Source: Trogon surrucura
Lineage: Eukaryota > Chordata > Aves > Trogoniformes > Trogonidae
Reading direction: 5' to 3'
DNA: 64,000 bases
Assembly (NCBI GenBank): GCA_020746105.1
Contig: CM036618.1
Location: forward strand, 248,001 to 312,000
The position numbers and the translations under genes are program-made. Shown piece after piece: positions 34,705 to 45,464 of this stretch (position 1 is the stretch's first letter; each line of letters begins with the position of its first letter). The notes under the pieces were generated by a model that had not been told where the DNA came from, did no database searches, and worked only from the letters and a program-made list of their open reading frames with translations.

Positions 34705-35320
34705 TGTGAGGCACTAGATAGATGTCTCAAACAGTGAACAAGCCAGAGCCGCCTGCCTGGTGCCTATTTGCATTTGTGTGGGGGTGACTCAGCGCTTTGC
34801 TGAGCCCCCTGACCCAGCCCTGCACCAGTTTAGCTGTGGGGGTGGATAGGGCTTGGAGGTGTGGCTGCAAGAAGCCAGGAGAGGGAGGGGTAACCCCCCC
34901 TCAGAAGCCCCCACCATCCCCCAACCTCGTTCCAGTCCGTGGTGGGAACTGGACTGTATATAAGGTGATCACCCCGGGCAGTTGGGGCTCTTCACCCGCC
35001 ACTAGAGGGTTGCTGCGAGTGCCAGTGCCATGGTCGTCGCTGGATCCAGGGGTGGTGATCTTTCCTTTCTCTATCACTTTCCTTCTCTCTCTCTTTCTAG
35101 CTTTAACAGGAAGCTTCTATGGCAAGGCCAGTTTCTTTTGCTTATTAATAACTCGTTGTTGTGAAATGTGTTGATTGTGCCGAGCAGGCAATTGAAACAC
35201 CTCATTGTCAGGTGACTGATAAATAAAATTGCTGTTTTGGATCCTTGGTGTAAGTCACCTTAATCCTGGTCTGGGAATCAGTGAACCTGGGTCAACATCC
35301 TGAAAGGTCGGGACGTGACA
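34705..35320 (+). repeat. provirus 1 3' LTR
   Basis: 616 bp, TG...CA termini, TATATAA at 34957-34963, and an AATAAA signal near 35221 (gataaataaaattgctg). It differs from the 5' LTR mainly by lacking the short duplication near the middle. Confidence 0.88.
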
Positions 35321-35325
35321 GAGGG

Positions 35326-35819
35326 GTGTTCCCCACCCCATCTGTCTGGGGACAGTGCGTCAGTGGGCAAGTGTGCAAGGTGCAGGCAGGGGCTCCAGCT
35401 CCGAAGGCACTGGGACACCCTGGCAGTGCCGGTACCCCCGGGGAGCACCCAGACCCTGGCAGAGGGCTGAGGGGTGGCCTCAGTTCTCCAGGGGAGCACG
35501 AGGGCTGTGGGGGTCCAGGCACATGTTGTGGGGGCTGGGGGTCCAGGCAGCCCTGTGTGCCACATTTCCTGGACCCCGCCTTCCCCGGGGAGGGGGCTCA
35601 GTGCCTTTGGGCACCGTGGCTGGCTCCCTCATGGTTCTGGCTCTTGCAGAGCTGCCCTCAGCACCCGGATCCCACCGGCCCTGGCACGGAGGCTCAGGGC
35701 TGGTGCCCATCAGCCTCGTAGGTGCCCCAGGATTGGCCTATGCCAGAGCACAGCACAGACCAGCGCTGCCCAGTGGGGTCTGGCCGGCTGCTGGACCCCA
35801 GGGTCTCCACCCTGGCTGG
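35326..35819. other. host sequence between the two proviruses
   Basis: About 0.5 kb of GC-rich sequence without recognisable genes or repeats. It was contiguous with 43592-44158 before provirus 2 inserted. Confidence 0.5.
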
Positions 35820-35825
35820 AGGACG

Positions 35826-36276
35826 TGTGGGGTTTGCAGCTCTAAAATAGAGTGATCTGTCCGTGACCTGATCGCTGGGAAGGTACATGGAAAAAACACA
35901 GCTGAAACCGAGAGACCACCAAGAGGAACCTTGAGGTATGTTGATGTCTAACGAAGACACGAGGGACTTGATGCTTAATGAGGACTCAAGGGACCTTGTC
36001 AGCGGTTATGGGGACCATTCCAGAAGGAACTTGGATCGTAAAAGCAATTAGCAAATATTATAGATTTTATGTTAGATTATATGCTTATTGTAATATGATT
36101 GATTACAGAAGTTGTTATGATCTGTTTTCTATAAAAAGGCCTACTGCTGTATGGTTAAGTTGGACGCCTTGTACATTCATACTGAATGTGTGGCTTGTCT
36201 CACGTCTTCGCCACATTAAAGTAGACGCTTTTTACTTTCATATTGAATGTGTAGTCGTCTTGTTTCGTGCTCGACA
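35826..36276 (+). repeat. provirus 2 5' LTR
   Basis: 451 bp. TATAAAA at 36130-36136 and an ATTAAA signal at 36215-36220, with a GT-rich stretch following. Against the 3' LTR it lacks about 13 bp (gcgtggacatcgg) near 35900. Confidence 0.9.
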
Positions 36277-36432
36277 ATTGGTGACCCCGACGTGATAGTT
36301 GTCGCAAGTGGCGACGTGATAGTCGTCGAAGTGGCACGGAGCGGGGTGGCGAAGGGGCGCTGCTGGAGGACCACTTAGAAGAAGTGTAGATCCTGGAAGA
36401 CCGGCCGGTCAGGTGAGCAGCTTGCTGAAATT

Positions 36433-38265
36433 ATGGGAACTACTGTATCAGTAGAAGCTCGTGCCGTATTAACAATAATTATGACATTGGCACAGAAGCA
36501 TGATATCCCCTTGAAAGAGCGAGAGGTCGCAGATCTCCTGCTTTGGGGACAGAGGCGTAACATTTTTTCTGCTGTAGAAGATGTGTTTCAATGACAAAGC
36601 CCTGGCTATGACCTGGAAAAAGATCTATGGGATGTCAGTGAAGGCGTGCAGTAGAGAGGCTATTGCTCTGAGTCAGACCTGGCAAAAGGTGACTCAGCTG
36701 ACGGAGACGACCGGGCGGGAGAACAGAAGTCACGGAAGCTGCCGAAAAAGCCTTTGGTCGGTCTCTAAAGAAAAAGGAGACGGCGGCAGGGGGGACCTCC
36801 TCTGTCACCTCCTTTTGAGCCTGCCCCTGTTGCGCCCCCCCTGTAGATGCGCATCAACTTTTTGAGACGGTGCCATCTATCCCTCTTTTGGAGGACGAGG
36901 AAATGCCTTCCGAGCCTGTACCTGATGCTTCTCGCATGAACGTTAGCCCCCCCGCACCTCCGCTGTTGCCTGAAAACCTTCCGCCGTTGCCTGACGATCT
37001 TTCTGAGGAGATGAAGGAGTTAGTTGATGAGATTAGGAAAGAGGAAGCTGATTTGCAAAAGGACACCTGACTTTTTGAGGGCAGAAAGCAAAAGGACAAC
37101 GTAAAACTTTGGATCAGTTAGCACAAAAAATTAAGGCGGCAATGTCAGAAACAGTCTGCTGCTATGAAGAATATATATGCAAAATTAATGAGTCAGTCTG
37201 GGGCTTCCGAAGCGGCTTCAGCTGCCGTTCAAACCCGGGATCCTGGCCAACGCTGGCAAGGGATCACTGGGGACGCGGTGATTGAAGGAGAGTTTCTCAG
37301 GCCACTGTGAGCTTACCCTGCTGAGGCGTACCCGGTGCAGTCCCGTCGCGGTGAGCAGGGTCAGACCATACGGGAATGGGTAAATTTTGATTGGGAGTTA
37401 TTAAGGGAATTGCAAAAATCGGTGATGGAACATGGGTTGAATAACGCGTACGTACAGAATTTGATCGATGTAATCTTTACCCAAAATGTTTTAAAGCCAT
37501 TCGATGTTCTTAACGTGGTTTCTTTGATCTTGACCCCTATGCAGAAGTTGGTTTTTAGGGATGATTGGAAGCAGAGAGTGGAGATTGCTGTGTTGAGTAA
37601 TACAGACAAGAAGGATGATGATCCTTTGCGAACAGCTACTGCAGATAGGTTGCTTGGTCAGGGGGCGTTTGCTAACCCGCGAGGTCAAGCGCGTTTGGAT
37701 GCCAAAATTCTACAGCAAAGTCAAGCATTAGCAGCCGCTGCTCTTAAATCACTTCAGATGGCCGGTACTGTTGCTCCTGCTTGTACCGAGGTTACTCAAG
37801 GGGTGAACGAGCCATTTTCTGTGGTTTTGGATCGGTTGCGATTAGCAGTAGAGACGTCGCCTAACCTTTCAGCAGAAGCTAAATCGTCAGTTACGCTTGA
37901 TCTTGCTGCGCAAAACGCAAATGGGGTTTGCAGAAGAATACTTGCCTCTTTGCCTAGAGCTGCGAATTTGGTGCAAATGATGGAAGCCTGGAATAGGGCT
38001 GATGTGCTAATAGAACAAGACAAGGCAGTTCTGTATGCCAAGGCACACGCGGATGCGTTAGCCTACTGCGTACGTCCTGTGGTGAAACATCGGTACCAGG
38101 CAGAAGTCAGGGGTTTGTTTTTCGTGCGGGGCAAAAGGTCGTTTTCGGAAAAATTGTCCTCAAAACAGAGGAAGTTCCCTTCAAGGGAAGGATAAGGGCA
38201 AAGAAAAATCCTGCTTACGCTGCCAAAGGGCAGGTCATGTTGCTTGCGAGTGGCAAGTGATATGA
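36433..38265 (+). pseudogene. provirus 2 gag remnant
   Basis: ATG at 36433 opens a matrix start (MGTTVSVEAR) that runs 53 codons to a TGA at 36592. Further frames code a proline-rich spacer (36870-37070) and an uninterrupted 286-codon capsid frame (37335-38195), whose major homology region has QGVNEPF and VVLDRLRLAVE at about 37798-37845. A nucleocapsid relic, CLRCQRAGH, follows at about 38210; the fourth zinc ligand is replaced by W. At least three frame breaks separate these pieces. Confidence 0.85.
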
Positions 38266-38344
38266 CTTAATGATAACAAGAAAACAGACTATATAGATAA
38301 CAAACTACAACAAGTAACACATGGCGTACAATACTGCTCAACTA

Positions 38345-38425
38345 ATGAGAGAGAGGTCACCGGTTCAGGTTCCTGCACTGATCCTGCCAACAAGGGTTCA
38401 AGGATGCATCCCTCTTGGCTTTTTT
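38345..38425. repeat. sequence shared with 29385-29450, next to a poly-T run
   Basis: This segment lies between the nucleocapsid relic and the dUTPase. It matches the host-flank sequence at 29385-29450 and is followed by a run of 15 or so T at about 38421-38435. It does not look like part of a retroviral coding region, so it may be an insertion into the provirus or a captured piece. Confidence 0.5.
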
Positions 38426-38619
38426 TTTTTTTTCTACTTCTCCATTCCTGTTTCATAGGAATGGTCAGGAGCTTGGCCAGCAGGGAAACCCCAAAACGAG
38501 CGCCCGGGTGGGGGGCGCTACGACAGTCAATTATCCCCTGACACAAGTGAATTATCCCATGACACAGCATCCGACCCAGTTCGCATGGACGCCGAACAAT
38601 TTGGGTGCCTGGGTAGCCT

Positions 38620-38990
38620 CCAAGGAGCCACTCAAGGAAGCGCCGGTGTAGATATCTCTGTAATTCGGGATGTTTTGTTGGCCATACGACCAAGTGCAGG
38701 TGTTGATTCTAACGTTTCTGGAACCCTTGGGCTTTGGGTTAAGTGCTTTGTTGATCGGACGATCTTCTGTTTCAAAGCGGGAATTTTTGTGCTTCCAGGG
38801 TTTGATTTGATGCTGATTATACTGGTGTCAAACAGATAATGGTGAATTGAAAGCTTTTTCCCACGATAACTATTGCACAAGGTACTAAAATTGCTCAGCT
38901 TAATTCCTTTTCCCAGTTTACGTTCCAAATTCTGAGAGTGTCACACCAGGGTGTGGCTCTGTTGGATCAACAGATGACCCACAAGTTTAT
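38620..38990 (+). pseudogene. provirus 2 dUTPase domain remnant
   Basis: GSAGVDIS at about 38640 and KAGIFVLPG at about 38775-38800, followed in another frame by a glycine-rich C-terminal motif, identify the retroviral dUTPase that betaretroviruses carry between gag and protease. Frameshifts near 38760 and 38810 break it. Confidence 0.7.
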
Positions 38991-39490
38991 TTGACCATCC
39001 CTGTTACGGATAGCTAGCTGACAGCGGATGGGTTCCCTTCGAAGGGCCAAACCAATTCACTTTCACTCAAGCCGCTCTTTCGGACACAGGTGTGGATGTA
39101 AAGTATCAACCCTGATCATATATGGCCCCACTTTGTGGCCCCTAGAAAACTTGATCGGGAAAATTCGGGGCATCGGAAGTACCCAGAGAACGCATATTAA
39201 CAAATATGTGGTTAGCGGTGAGAGATCAGAAGAGACACCACCTGATGGCGCGAATTCGGCCTTATGTTGTGAGAAACAGCCGTGCTTTTATCGGGACGAG
39301 ATTGTCTCTCTCAACGGGGCTTAGTTCTTAAGAGTCCACATTTTTCGTAGCGGCCATTGATGAGGGACAGTTACCTTCCGTCGGTCCAGTCGTCCCGGCT
39401 GTCGATCCACACCGGTTGTGGGTTGGTCAGTGGCCGCTGCCTCAGGAAAAACTGTCCCGTTTTACGCCAGTTGGTAGATGAATCAGCTGC
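38990..39490 (+). pseudogene. provirus 2 protease region, degraded
   Basis: A frame at 39028-39324 carries the region where the protease active site is expected. The Asp-Thr/Ser-Gly motif is not intact (reads like LFRTG after a frameshift, near 39075). Confidence 0.45.
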
Positions 39491-40770
39491 GTGCTGGCCA
39501 CCTGGAGGTATCGTTTAGCCCTTGGAATACTCCTGGTTTTGTAATTCAGAAAAAAAAATCGGGTAAATGGCGATTGTTACAAGACTGAGAGCAGTGAATG
39601 AAGTCATGCAGAGCGTGGGCGCGTTGCAACCTGGCCACACCTTCTCCCACAACGATCCCCGAAAATTGGCAAATTTTAGTAATTGATTTAAGGGATTGTT
39701 TTTTCACTATTCCTTCGCATCCTCAGGACAGAGAAAAGTTGGCTTTTCATCACCACAGGGTGTGAAGAACTCCCCGACTATTTGTCAATATTGTGTTGCA
39801 CGCGGAAACAATTGTCACGCTGCATCGTTCATCATTGCATGGATGATATTTTGTGTGCAGCTCCTGTTCTGCCTGAACACATCGTTTTTACGTTTCAGGA
39901 AGTCCTTGCTAAGGCTGGACTGCTAGTGGCTACAGAGAAAATTCAGTTTCAACCAGGTACAGGTATCTTGGTACGACTATTACCGATTCGACAGTCAGAC
40001 CCCAAAAACTACAGAAAAAAACTACAAGAAATTCGTACCTTACGTGACGTACAGAAATTGCTGGTGTGATTTACAGTGGATGCGATCTTATTGTGGCAGA
40101 GTAACGAAGATATTGCCCCCTTGTTAAATTATTAAAAAGGGGGAGGAGGCGCGGAGGCGCCGGAGACGGTGTTACCAGAACAGGAGCAAGCATTGCGAAT
40201 AATAGAAGAAAAAAATCAGTCAAAATTATGCGGGCAGACGAGTATTAGATAAAGCTATGAGAGCTGCCCTGTTAAATTCTGATTTTTATTTGTCTGCGGT
40301 TCTGTTTCAATGGGTTCCTGAGCGCGTGGACCCTTTAAATGTAATAGAGTGGGTGTTTCCTCCAAGCTCGTCAAAAAATACTGTTACATCAAGAATTGAT
40401 GCGATTTTCAATGCTTGTTATAAAGTTCGAAAACCGTTTTATGAATTGTCTGGGGAAGAATTCGAAGTCATATATATCCCCCCTATACAGACTTTCAGGT
40501 GGAACCGCTTTTACGAAATTCTTCGTTATTTGCCGTAGCGTTGATGTCGTTTCCGGGTGGTTTATCCAATCATTACCTAAGCATCGCTTGTTTTCTAATA
40601 AACTGTGTTTGGAGAAACGGATTCTGTTACAGAAACACAGGGAAGGCTGTGCTCACTGATTGCCAGCTCACGAACTCGGAAGGCAGGCTCCGTGTGGCAA
40701 GAGGTGTGACAAGGGCATTCACGTGTAATCATCGCAACGGGATCGGCTCAGACTCTGGAATTACAAGCCG
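39490..40770 (+). pseudogene. provirus 2 reverse transcriptase and RNase H remnant
   Basis: [10 protein letters not shown] at about 39555 and VIDLRDCFFTIPSHPQDRE at about 39675-39735 are betaretrovirus-type RT motifs. A catalytic HHCMDDI block follows at about 39830 in a different frame. Downstream connection and RNase H sequence is split over at least four frames with many stops. Confidence 0.75.
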
Positions 40771-41543
40771 TGGTTTTGTTTCAACATTTTTTATCAGAAC
40801 CTGTAAATGTTGTTTGTGATTCTTTGTATGTAGTTGGTATTGTGCAACGCCTTGAAAGATCCTTTTTAAAGGAAGTACAGAACAAACAGTTATGGCAATT
40901 GCTGTTAAAGCTCTGGCATTTGTTAAATATGCGACAAGAAGAGTATTTTATAGCTCACATTAGGAGTCATTTGGAATACAACGAAGGTCTGTTTGAAGGT
41001 AATGTTAAGGCTGACAAGCTAGTTTCACCCGCAATTGTGCTGCCTAACATATACAAGCAAGCGTTACTATCTCATGAGTTTTTTCATCAGTCAGCAAAAG
41101 CATTAGCTAAACAGTTTAGATTGCCAATTGGCAAGGCTCGTAACATTGTTGCTGCTTGTCCGTCTTGTGCACCGTTTTCCGCTATAACTGGAACAGCGGT
41201 GAACCCAAGAGGGCTAGGACCCTTAGAACTTTGGCAATCTGATATCACAGTTATTTCATCTTTTAGAAACGTACAACAAGTTCATGTTACTATTGACACC
41301 TTTTCTCAAATGATTTGGGCAAACAGCGGTGAAAAAGGCGAATTTCCGTGCTGTTCAGCGACGTCGGCTGCAGTGTTTTGCTGTAATGGGTGTTCCCAGG
41401 CTACAAAAACATACGATGGAGCCGGATATATTTCTGGATCTACACAACATTCTTGCACGATTGGGGCGTTAAGAGCCATCACAGGAACACCAGGAAAACT
41501 GTACTGGGCAAAGCAATTATCGAAAGAGCCCATCAAATGCTAA
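40770..41543 (+). pseudogene. provirus 2 RNase H end and integrase N-terminal part
   Basis: A 257-codon open frame carries the end of RNase H and the integrase zinc domain with an HHCC pattern (HEFFH at about 41075 and CPSC at about 41158). The first catalytic Asp follows in WQSDITVI (about 41233), then VTIDTFS (about 41288). The frame is lost soon after, so the second and third acidic residues are not in it. Confidence 0.8.
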
Positions 41544-41869
41544 AGCAGCAGTAAAAAGGCTCGCTGCTACAGACCTTCCCCCTGAGTCCCAGTTGTTGAA
41601 GGCACTGTACGTGCTTAACTGGTTGAATGTTAGGATGGGCAGCAGGATCCTCCTGCTTTGCGCCATATTGAAAGTCAAAAGCCTGCGAAGGCCGAAAGAA
41701 AAGCCTCCAGTCTGTTGGTTTCATGCGAGAGGTACGAATGAAAGGCCCAGTGGATTTATTAACCTGGGGAAGGGGTTATGCTCGTGTTTTGGCAGATCTA
41801 GGTCCTCGATGGATTCGGGCAAAATGGGTGCGGCCCTACAAGGAACCTCTCCCGTCTTCCTGATACTCT

Positions 41870-43142
41870 TCTCACAGATTTTTATTTCCACAAATGGACA
41901 ACATATTCCAGTGGAGATGGCTGACTTTCAGGGAATGACAAACATGTGGGTAAGATGGGCAAACCAAACAGGAAATAGGGGATTTTTGCCTTGCACTTCA
42001 ACAAGTAGGGAATCCTTTCAAAACTTGTCTTATAGGAATACCCTTTATTAATTTGACTGACTTTATGGAATGGGTTGAGTGGCCTCGATTTCTTAATGAC
42101 ACTATCATAGCAAGTACTGCGCGGCTCGCTCAACAGGGTCAAAATTCTACGGCGAATGCTCTTTTGATAAAGGGGCTGAAAAAAACTGTTACCTCCTCAG
42201 AAATTGGACTTGTTAGGGTCTCAACCTGCTGGAGGATGTGTTCGATTCAGTTCTCAAATATTAAAGGGTAACCCTACTGTTGAGACGCAAGTTTCGCCAC
42301 AGGGTGAGTCCTATCAGAATACATCTTATTGTAATAATTCCATCTTTGATACATCATATAATGACACACGGCCTCGAGCCTTACCCCCTGGTTATTTTTT
42401 GATCTGTGGGGATCGTGCATGGTCAGGTGTTCCTAGTCTGTTGTTTGAGGGACCTTGTTACGTAGGGAAATTAACACTGTTGTTGCCAAAGAAGGAACAT
42501 TTAAAGCATTTAATGAAAATAGCTTCTGACAAATCTCTGCCTGTAAAGAGAGAACTTAAAGTTTTGGATAGTAACCGCTCAGATAGCGTGGTTTTGTGGA
42601 AAAGACCAACAAGCGTATTTGCTGTGCTCTTTTTTCCACCACTAGCTTTGAAGCATATCAGTTTAACCATGAATGCTTCAACCTGCTGGGCAGGAAAGCA
42701 GATTAACCTGACTTCACAAATATTATATGATTTAGCCACAGAAGTAGATAGTTTAAGAAAAGCTACGCTTCAAAATAGAGCTGCGATCGATTTCTTATTA
42801 TTAGCACATGGACATGGTTGTGAGGATTTTGCAGGTATGTGCTGTTTTAATCTTACTGACAAGTCTCAGTCAATTCACGACAAACTGAGACAGCTACAAG
42901 ATAACACGGCAAAACTGCAGGATTGGGAAAATCCTTTGGATACGTGGTTGGCATCTTTAGGCCTTGGTGGTTGGTGGAGAGTAATTGTGAAGTATATCGC
43001 TTTCTTCTTTATAATCGTGCTTATTGTTTTATTGATATTTCCTTGCATGATTCAATGTGATATGGCTACGTTACAAAATATTTCAGCTACTGTGTACAAA
43101 AAACAAAAAGGGGGAGCTGTGGGGTTTGCAGCTCTAAAATAG
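41870..43142 (+). pseudogene. provirus 2 envelope remnant
   Basis: The surface part (41870-42290) is broken over several frames. The longest frame, 42204-43142, carries the transmembrane subunit. It has a leucine-rich heptad region, an LQNRAAIDFLLL stretch like the immunosuppressive-domain position (about 42770-42805), a CX6CC motif (CEDFAGMCC, about 42822-42848), and a strongly hydrophobic membrane span (about 42985-43050) before a short tail. CX6CC is a gamma/alpha-type envelope feature, so the envelope is not of classical mouse mammary tumour virus type. The subunit boundary and the upstream half are not intact. Confidence 0.78.
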
Positions 43143-43585
43143 AGTGATCTGTCCGTGACCTGATTGCTGGAAAGGTACATGGAAAAACACAGCTGCGTGG
43201 ACATCGGAAACTGAGAGACTGCCAAGAGGAACCTTGAGATATGTTGATGTCTAATGAAGACACAAGGGACTTGATGCTTAATGAGGACTCAAGGGACCTT
43301 GTTAGTGATTATGGAGACCATCCAGAAGGAACTTGGATCGTAAAAGCAATTAGCAAATATCATGCAGATTACATGTTAGATTATATGCTTATTGTAATAT
43401 GATTGATTACAGAAGTTGTTATGATCTGGCTTTCTATAAAAAGGCTTACTGCTGTACGATTAAGTTGGACGCCTTGTACATTCATACTGAATGTGTGGCT
43501 TGTCTCATTTCTTCGCCACATTAAAGTAGACGCTTTTTTACATTCATATTGAATGTGTAGTGGTCTTGTTTCTTCGCGCTCAACA
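43118..43585 (+). repeat. provirus 2 3' LTR
   Basis: 468 bp, close to the 5' LTR, with a TATAAAA-type box near 43435, an ATTAAA signal near 43522 and the same TG...CA ends. Confidence 0.9.
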
Positions 43586-43591
43586 GGGACG

Positions 43592-44158
43592 CAGCTCCCA
43601 CTGTGCCCTTGGAAGGTCCCGTGGCCAGCGGGGCTGAGCCCGTGTGCCCCAGAGACCCACTGTCTCAACCGTGAGCTTTTTTCCCGGTGTGCAACGAGCC
43701 GGTCTCGCACACGGGGACGAGATTTCTGCGCAGAAGGGTGCCGGGGGCAGCGCCACAGAGCCAGCACGCCTCGCCGAGGGGTCACATCGTCACCTCGGTG
43801 CTCGATGAGCGTAAGCACGCCTGGATCTGCAGCCCCTGGTCAGGACCACTGTCCCCGCTGCTGGCTCGGCGGACAGAAATCAGCCTCGCTTCTCGCGCGA
43901 ACCAGCCCGCGTGCTCCCACGGCCGGGGGCGAGTCTTCAGTTCCAGCTGGGGGGGTGGTCACGCTCTCCCCCCACCCCAAGCCCTTCGGCGATTCCCCGG
44001 CTCTCTCCGGAGCAGGATGTTTCCCGTCGGTCGGTTCTTTCTGGTTCTTCCCCCCGGGCGCCCGCGCTGGCAGGTTCACATTGACGCTCCCGACACATCG
44101 CGCCCACACAAACCCCCCAGCGCTGCTCCTGCCCAGGGACCCCGGAGCGCGGCAGCGT
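43592..44158. other. host sequence between provirus 2 and the solo LTR
   Basis: GC-rich sequence without recognisable gene or repeat. Short open frames on both strands have no family resemblance. Confidence 0.45.
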
Positions 44159-44689
44159 TGTTATAAATTGACGGGACTCAAACTCCGGGTTGAGACCATA
44201 GTCAAAGTTTTTATTACCAATTAAGATAATCAGCAAGCAGTGATAAGCAAAACAGCGCTGGGCGGCCGGGGGCCTCAGCCCCTCCCACGGCTCGCAACCG
44301 TTAGCGACGAGACCGTGATTTTTATAGTCTATAAGCTCTGGGTGGTATTTCCGGGTACCACGTCGTTACTGGTAGTCTGCGCATGCTTCTGTTGTTGCTA
44401 GGGGGTCTTTTTCTTCCTCCTGGTGGTTGTTGAAGAGGAAGGCTCATCATCTTCATCAGGTGGCCTGCTAATTAGTTCTTACAGTCGTAAAATTCCCCTT
44501 CCCTCCCCCCTATTTGGATAAGTTCTTTGGCCAGATACTGCAGTTTGCACCCTCACACACTGTAGCATTCCACAAGGTCTGTCACTCCCTAGCGTTCTAC
44601 AAGGTCTATCACTCCCTAGCATTCCACGAGATTTATCACTTCCTTATCAGGTAGCTTTCATGAACAAACATTGTGCAGCCTCTATTACA
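44159..44689 (-). mobile_element. solo LTR, class I-like
   Basis: Read on the minus strand, 531 bp begin TGTAATAGAGG and end ATTTATAACA. There is a TATAAAA box (about 44322) and an AATAAA signal (about 44207, context ggtaataaaaactttg). Flanks are gcgt at 44155-44158 and gcgt at 44690-44693, a 4-bp target duplication as in gammaretrovirus-like elements. The U3 part (44560-44640) holds about three 27-29 bp tandem repeats (cactccctagcgttctacaa type). No internal retroviral sequence is attached, so it arose by LTR-LTR recombination. Confidence 0.85.
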
Positions 44690-44879
44690 GCGTCACCGTC
44701 ACCGCGACCGGGTCGTCGATCCCCGCGTTGGATTTTATTGAGCTCCCGTCCCGGTGACCCCAGGACCCAGCCCGGGCCCTCCCGAGGACGCGGCGGCGGG
44801 AGAGACGCCCGGGCTGGGCGGGGCCTGCGGGAGGGGGCGTGGCCACGAAGACTGCGCCGGAGCCGGGCTGGCGGGGGGC

Positions 44880-45132
44880 GTGGCCTGTGAGAGGGAGGGG
44901 CGTGTCCATGCAGATCAGCCCCTCCCCGCGCTGCATGACGGGAGCTCCCGCCCTCCCCACGGCCACAACGGCCACGGGCGGCCGCGGGCGCTGCGTGGGC
45001 GCGGGGCGGCGGCGGGAGGCCGGGGGGGCTGCGGGGCTCGTCGGGGACAGGGGGTCCGGGGCGGGCCGGGGGTCGTCGCGTGGTGGGTGGGCGTGCGGAG
45101 GAGGGTGGCGGGGCCGCGGGGGAGGCGCAGTC
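44880..45132 (+). promoter_or_regulatory. U1 snRNA gene promoter, unit 2
   Basis: Octamer variant ATGCAGAT at 44908-44915 and the ZNF143/SPH-like site at about 44927-44947, with the rest of the 250 bp nearly identical to the promoter of U1 copy 1. Confidence 0.8.
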
Positions 45133-45296
45133 ATACTTACCTGGCAGGGGAGACACCATGATCAAGCAGGTGGTTTTCCCAGGGCGAGGCTCATCCCTTG
45201 CACTCCGGGTGTGCTGACCCCTGCGATTTCCCCAAATGCGGGAAACTCGACTGCATAATTTGTGGTAGTGGGGGACTGCGTTCGCGCTCTCCCCTG
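45133..45296 (+). ncRNA. RNU1: U1 spliceosomal snRNA, copy 2
   Basis: 164 nt with an intact 5' end (ATACTTACCTG), Sm site AATTTGTGG and a canonical 3' end CTCCCCTG that pairs fully in stem-loop 4. It is identical to copy 1 except in that 3' end. The U1A-binding loop starts with C (CTTGCAC), as in copy 1. A good 3' box, gtcttaaaagcagat, follows at about 45306-45320. This is the copy most likely to be functional. U1 base-pairs with 5' splice sites in the early spliceosome. Confidence 0.96.
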
Positions 45297-45464
45297 GCAA
45301 TACTGGTCTTAAAAGCAGATTGGAGACTCAGCTCTTAACCATCACCCGCCCCCCTGGTGGCTCCGCGTTTTACCCCCACGCCGGGTGTCCCCTCGGTCCG
45401 GGTGTCCCGTGGACCCGGTGCCGCCATTCGGACACTTCCCTCCGTTCCCGCGCTTCCCGGGTAG

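Larger units (their letters stand above)
29942..35325 (+). mobile_element. provirus 1, two LTRs with target-site duplication
   Basis: LTRs at 29947-30593 and 34705-35320 are near-identical, begin TGTGAGG and end GTGACA. They are flanked by the same 5 bp, gaggg (29942-29946 and 35321-35325). A 5-bp duplication and the reverse transcriptase style would fit class III (ERV-L/spuma-like), but class I can also give 4-5 bp. A TGG-start primer-site candidate lies at 30600-30617 (tggcgtagtcagtgagga); I do not know its tRNA. All coding regions are broken. Confidence 0.88.
35820..43591 (+). mobile_element. provirus 2, betaretrovirus-like with tRNA-Trp primer site
   Basis: LTRs at 35826-36276 and 43118-43585 (TGTGGGG...ACA) flank gag, dUTPase, protease, pol and env remains in normal order. 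The flanks are aggacg (35820-35825) and gggacg (43586-43591), a 6-bp target duplication with one later change, typical of class II (alpha/beta) retroviruses. The primer site at 36279-36296, tggtgaccccgacgtgat, is the tRNA-Trp site used by avian alpharetroviruses. A purine-rich tract (about 43098-43117) precedes the 3' LTR. Every coding region is interrupted, so it is defective. Confidence 0.92.
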
